Positions 60,953-64,000 of a stretch of 64,000 nt of DNA are shown piece after piece; within the stretch, counting starts at the first letter, position 1, and the number at the start of each line of letters is the position of its first letter. This DNA is from Streptomyces triculaminicus (GTDB lineage Bacteria > Actinomycetota > Actinomycetes > Streptomycetales > Streptomycetaceae), in the NCBI RefSeq assembly GCF_017349075.1, contig NZ_JAFMOF010000002.1, positions 248,001 through 312,000 on the forward strand, in the 5' to 3' direction. Position numbers and translations under genes: made by a program. The notes beneath the pieces are model-generated. The model ran no database searches. It was not told where the DNA came from and saw only the letters and a list, made by a program, of their open reading frames with translations.

Positions 60953-62185
60953 GTGGACAACAGCGGGCAGGGCCAATCCGGCGGCGTCGGAGGCGCCGGC
61001 CGACCGGCCGGGCCCGGGGATCGCAAGCCGCAGCGCCCGCGCGAGAGCGGCGGCGGCATCCTCATGGGCCGGCCCTTCGGGGTGCCCGTCTACGTCGCCC
61101 CCAGCTGGTTCCTCGTCGCCGCCCTCATCACCTGGGTCTTCGGCGGCCAGCTCGACCGCGTCCTGCCCGAGCTGGGCCGCGTCCGCTATCTGGTCGCCCT
61201 CTTCTTCGCGGTCGCCTTCTACGCCTCCGTCCTGGTCCACGAGCTGGCCCACACGGTCGCCGCACTGCGCTTCAAACTGCCGGTGCGCCGCATCCAGCTG
61301 CAGTTCTTCGGCGGCGTCTCCGAGATCGAGAAGGAGACCGAGACCCCCGGCCGCGAATTCGTGCTGGCCTTCGTCGGGCCGCTGCTCTCGCTCGTCCTCG
61401 CCGGGCTCTTCTACCTCGGCGTGCTCGCCGTCGAGCCGGGCACCGTGCCCGCCGTGCTGCTCGCCGGGCTGATGGTCTCCAACCTGCTCGTCGCGGCCTT
61501 CAACCTGCTGCCCGGGCTGCCGCTGGACGGCGGCCGCATGCTCCGGGCCATCGTGTGGAAGATCAGCGGCCGGCCCATGACCGGCACCGTGGCCGCCGCC
61601 TGGGTCGGCCGCGCCCTCGCCGTCTCCGTCCTCGTCGGCCTCCCGCTGCTCACCCACCGCGACTCCACCGAGGAGCTCGGCGGCCTCGACACCCTCACCG
61701 ACGCCCTGCTCGCCGCCATCCTCGCCGCGATCATCTGGACGGGCGCCGGGAACAGCCTGCGCATGGCGCGGCTGCGCGAGCACCTGCCCGCCCTGCGGGC
61801 CCGCGCCCTGACCCGGCGCGCCGTCCCCGTCGAGACGGACACCCCGCTGTCGGAGGCCCTGCGCCGCGCCAACGAGGCCGGGGCCCGCGCCCTGGTCGTC
61901 GTCGACGGACAGGGCAACCCCACCGCGCTGGTCCGCGAGGCCGCCATCGTCGGAGTCCCCGAGCACCGCCGCCCCTGGGTCGCGGTCGGCACCCTCGCCC
62001 AGGACCTGCGCGAGGGCATGCGCATCCCCGCCGAGCTCTCCGGCGAGGACCTCCTCGACGTGCTCCGGGCCACCCCCGCCACGGAGTACCTGGTCGTCGA
62101 GGACTCCGGCGAGGTCTACGGCGTCCTGTCCACCGCCGACGTCGAGCGCGCCTTCGTCGCGGCCATGGCCAGGCCCTCGTCCTGA
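60953..62185 (+). CDS. Site-2-type M50 zinc metalloprotease with CBS domains
   Basis: 410 residues. Membrane helices hold the catalytic HELAH and the later NLLPGLPLDGGR, the paired metal motifs of the rhomboid-distant M50 family. The C-terminal 130 residues contain two CBS-type repeats (PLSEALRRANEAGARALVVVD, then TEYLVVEDSGEVYGVLSTAD). Such proteases cut membrane-bound factors, with the CBS part sensing adenine nucleotides. GTG 60953 has GAGGGG 5 bases upstream. It is divergent from the RecB-like gene. Confidence 0.9.
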   Translation: MDNSGQGQSGGVGGAGRPAGPGDRKPQRPRESGGGILMGRPFGVPVYVAPSWFLVAALITWVFGGQLDRVLPELGRVRYLVALFFAVAFYASVLVHELAHTVAALRFKLPVRRIQLQFFGGVSEIEKETETPGREFVLAFVGPLLSLVLAGLFYLGVLAVEPGTVPAVLLAGLMVSNLLVAAFNLLPGLPLDGGRMLRAIVWKISGRPMTGTVAAAWVGRALAVSVLVGLPLLTHRDSTEELGGLDTLTDALLAAILAAIIWTGAGNSLRMARLREHLPALRARALTRRAVPVETDTPLSEALRRANEAGARALVVVDGQGNPTALVREAAIVGVPEHRRPWVAVGTLAQDLREGMRIPAELSGEDLLDVLRATPATEYLVVEDSGEVYGVLSTADVERAFVAAMARPSS

Positions 62186-62280
62186 AGGCTCCGCGGGCCT
62201 CCTGGTGCTTCGGGATGCTTCGGGGCGCCTCGTGGCGCCTCGTGGTGCTGAGGCCTCCGCGGGCCCGGTACGCTGGTCAC
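62186..62280 (+). other. Leader with tandem and dispersed repeats before trmI
   Basis: GGCGCCTCGTG is repeated in tandem at 62224-62245 and CTCCGCGGGCC occurs near both ends of the region. TACGCT at 62269-62274 lies 6 bases before the trmI ATG, suggesting a leaderless promoter. Confidence 0.45.
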
Positions 62281-63168
62281 ATGTCCGAACCGACCGGTGC
62301 CGCCCGCCGTCGCGGGCCCTTCCAGGTCGGGGACCAGGTCCAGCTCACCGACCCCAAGGGACGCCACTACACGTTCACGCTCGAGGCCGGGAAGAACTTT
62401 CACACCCACAAGGGTTCCTTCCCGCACGACGAGCTGATCGGTGCTCCCGAGGGCAGTGTTGTCCGTACCACGGGAAACGTCGCCTACCTCGCGCTGCGCC
62501 CCCTGCTCCCCGACTACGTCCTGTCCATGCCCCGCGGTGCCGCCGTGGTCTACCCCAAGGACGCGGGGCAGATCCTGGCCTTCGCCGACATCTTCCCCGG
62601 CGCCCGCGTCGTCGAGGCCGGTGTGGGCTCCGGTTCGCTCAGCAGCTTCCTGCTGCGGGCCATCGGCGACCAGGGCATGCTGCACTCCTACGAGCGCCGC
62701 GCGGACTTCGCCGAGATCGCGCAGGCCAACGTGGAGCGCTACTTCGGCGGCCCGCACCCCGCCTGGCAGCTGACCGTCGGCGACCTGCAGGACAACCTCT
62801 CCGACACCGACGTCGACCGGGTCATCCTCGACATGCTCGCCCCGTGGGAGTGCCTGGAGGCCGTCTCCAAGGCGCTCGTGCCCGGCGGCATCCTGTGCTG
62901 CTACGTGGCCACGACCACCCAGCTCGCGCGGACCGTGGAGTCCATCCGTGAGATCGGCTGCTTCGCCGAGCCGCAGCCGTGGGAGTCGATGATCCGCAAC
63001 TGGCACGTCGAGGGTCTCGCGGTCCGCCCGGACCACCGGATGATCGGTCACACCGGCTTCCTGGTCACCGCCCGCCGCCTGGCGGACGGCGTCGAGCCCC
63101 CGATGCGCCGCCGCCGTCCGGCCAAGGGCGCCTACGGCGACGACTACGAGGGCCCCAACAAGGGCTGA
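62281..63168 (+). CDS. trmI: tRNA (adenine-58-N1)-methyltransferase TrmI
   Basis: 295 residues. An N-terminal beta domain (DQVQLTDPKGRHYTFTLEAGKNFHTHKG) precedes the SAM-binding fold VVEAGVGSGSLSSFLLRA, with RVILDMLAPWECLE as the catalytic motif IV. The enzyme forms m1A58 in the tRNA T-loop and acts as a tetramer. The C-terminus is Arg/Lys/Gly-rich. It is conserved beside the mycobacterial and streptomycete proteasome-associated loci. ATG 62281 without ribosome site is consistent with a leaderless transcript. Confidence 0.92.
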   Translation: MSEPTGAARRRGPFQVGDQVQLTDPKGRHYTFTLEAGKNFHTHKGSFPHDELIGAPEGSVVRTTGNVAYLALRPLLPDYVLSMPRGAAVVYPKDAGQILAFADIFPGARVVEAGVGSGSLSSFLLRAIGDQGMLHSYERRADFAEIAQANVERYFGGPHPAWQLTVGDLQDNLSDTDVDRVILDMLAPWECLEAVSKALVPGGILCCYVATTTQLARTVESIREIGCFAEPQPWESMIRNWHVEGLAVRPDHRMIGHTGFLVTARRLADGVEPPMRRRRPAKGAYGDDYEGPNKG

Positions 63169-63331
63169 CGCCCGCCCGTACCACCGAGCGCCGCCGCCGG
63201 GTTCCATGAACTCGGCGGCGGCGCTCGTGCGTTGAGTGAATCCAGGGCCCATGCCCGCCGTAGGACGGCCATGCGTCGTATGGCACGATGCGGAAGATCC
63301 TCGTCCCCAGCTCTCACAGGAGTCGGTGCGC

Positions 63332-63886
63332 GTGCAGTCCCCGGCAGGACCCGAGCCCCACCCGCACACCCGTCCCCGCCCGGTCCACTGGCTGGCCACC
63401 GCCGCCGCCCTGGCCGGCGTGATCACCGGCGTGGTCCTCCTGGGCCCCGGCGACGCCACCGCCACCGCGCCGGCCACCGCGGCCCCCGACGCCCGGGCCG
63501 TGCGGTATCCGGTGCACTGCGGCCTGGCGCGCGCGGAGGTCGTCCGCGCGGTCGCGGGAGACCTCGACGGCGACGGCCGGGCCGAGACGGCGGCGGTCGT
63601 GCGCTGCCCTGCGGGGGCGGGCACCCCGCCCAGCGGCGTCTACGTCCTCGCCCCGCCGGCCGCCCCGGGGGCCGCGCCCCGGATCGTGGCGACGCTGGTC
63701 GACCCCGGGCAGAAGATGAACGTCACCGGCCTCACCGTCACCGAGCGCACCCTTTCGGCCACTCTTCTCGGCTACTCCGCCGCGGCCGTCCCGCGCTGCT
63801 GCCCCGACCTGAGGCGGGCGGTCAAGTGGCACTGGCGCGAGGGGAAGTTCGCGCTGACCCCGCTGCCGGTCGCCACGCGTGCGTGA
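63332..63886 (+). CDS. Small exported or membrane-anchored protein, function unknown
   Basis: 184 residues. A basic/Pro-rich start is followed by one hydrophobic segment (WLATAAALAGVITGVVLL, about 20-40), then an extracellular part with Cys in HCGLARAEVV, VVRCPAG and RCCPDLRRA. GDLDGDGRAETA resembles an FG-GAP or EF-hand-like acidic loop and may bind calcium. GTG 63332 is chosen because AGGAG lies 9 bases before it; GTG 63326 is also in frame. I do not recognise the family. Confidence 0.6.
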   Translation: MQSPAGPEPHPHTRPRPVHWLATAAALAGVITGVVLLGPGDATATAPATAAPDARAVRYPVHCGLARAEVVRAVAGDLDGDGRAETAAVVRCPAGAGTPPSGVYVLAPPAAPGAAPRIVATLVDPGQKMNVTGLTVTERTLSATLLGYSAAAVPRCCPDLRRAVKWHWREGKFALTPLPVATRA

Positions 63887-63890
63887 GCCG

Positions 63891-64000
63891 TTACGCCGCG
63901 TCCGGCCCGTAGACCTCGACCTTGTCCGAGACGCGCCGGACGTGGATGCAGTCCCCCGGGCACTCCCGGGCCGAATCCCGCACGTCGTCGAGCAACGGCA
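63891..64000 (-). CDS. Ferredoxin, C-terminal fragment at window edge
   Basis: Only 36 residues are visible, ending DSARECPGDCIHVRRVSDKVEVYGPDAA. The CPGDCI motif is the last part of a [3Fe-4S] or [4Fe-4S] single-cluster ferredoxin. In Streptomyces such a gene lies between trmI and the proteasome ATPase arc/mpa, so the window ends at that locus (from memory). The gene continues beyond the edge. Confidence 0.8.
   Translation of the reverse strand, partial: PLLDDVRDSARECPGDCIHVRRVSDKVEVYGPDAA

Noticed and set aside
1..64000. Prophage, insertion sequence, CRISPR, toxin-antitoxin or defence island
   Set aside because: I saw no transposase, integrase, terminase, Cas protein, paired toxin-antitoxin gene or spaced identical repeats. 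The gene content looks like conserved Streptomyces chromosome.

Overview
This window is high-GC DNA with dense, short-spaced genes, many GTG starts and typical actinobacterial families: chaplins, mycothiol ligase, F420-type oxidoreductase, a GylR-controlled glycerol operon and an LAxTG wall-sorting signal. It is almost certainly a piece of a Streptomyces (or very close relative) chromosome. From memory, the gene order from the SGNH lipase and PknB-type kinase through hmgA, soxR, chpC/chpH, mshC, metH and glpFKD matches the S. coelicolor SCO17xx to SCO16xx interval, read backwards. I see no insertion sequence, prophage, integrase, CRISPR array or secondary-metabolite cluster. One RNA gene is present, tRNA-Leu(GAG).

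Layout. 1-9.6 kb: a truncated GNAT-fold acyltransferase with a membrane protein, a secreted SGNH lipase, a Ser/Thr kinase whose frame is broken, hmgA with a GntR regulator (tyrosine/homogentisate breakdown), a DUF2165 membrane protein with a divergent TetR regulator, SoxR and a small zinc-ribbon-like protein. 9.7-16.2 kb: an alpha/beta hydrolase, then SDR, TetR, acyl-CoA dehydrogenase and APH-like kinase genes that share near-identical palindromic operators, and an MBL-fold hydrolase. 16.2-24.1 kb: MarR with a divergent MFS exporter and quinone oxidoreductase, a Nudix hydrolase, a DMT transporter, an unknown protein, an amino-acid permease and a [2Fe-2S] thioredoxin-like protein. 24.1-33.4 kb: a ferritin-like protein, an F420-type oxidoreductase, an aldo-keto reductase translationally coupled to a degenerate RecD2-like protein, two small unknowns, chaplins ChpC and ChpH, and an M20 hydrolase.

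33.6-38.5 kb: tRNA-Leu, CorA, then a co-directional block of phosphomutase-like, DUF3090, SCO1664-family and mshC genes. 38.7-43.2 kb: a secreted GH31 glycosidase, a SnoaL-like protein behind a SoxR/MerR-type operator, a secreted S1 protease and an I36 inhibitor-like secreted protein. 43.3-52.2 kb: metH (cobalamin-dependent methionine synthase), gylR and glpFKD (glycerol uptake, phosphorylation and oxidation), with matching GylR-type sites before gylR and glpF. 52.3-64 kb: a GH18-like secreted protein, a PAC2-family protein, a HAD phosphatase, two tandem oligopeptide-binding lipoproteins without a transporter, an orphan LuxR-type response regulator, a RecB-like nuclease, an M50 protease with CBS domains, trmI, a small exported protein and the end of a ferredoxin gene that normally lies beside the proteasome locus.

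I do not see an obvious new multi-gene system such as a defence island. The best leads are: the TetR/SDR/ACAD/kinase module, which resembles 4-hydroxyacyl-CoA degradation with a shared operator; the RecD2-like protein lacking a visible Walker A motif; the conserved block upstream of mshC with two uncharacterised families; and a run of genes whose -10 hexamers sit 6-8 nt from the start codon, implying leaderless transcripts. Domain calls rest on motif reading by eye. No database search was run.
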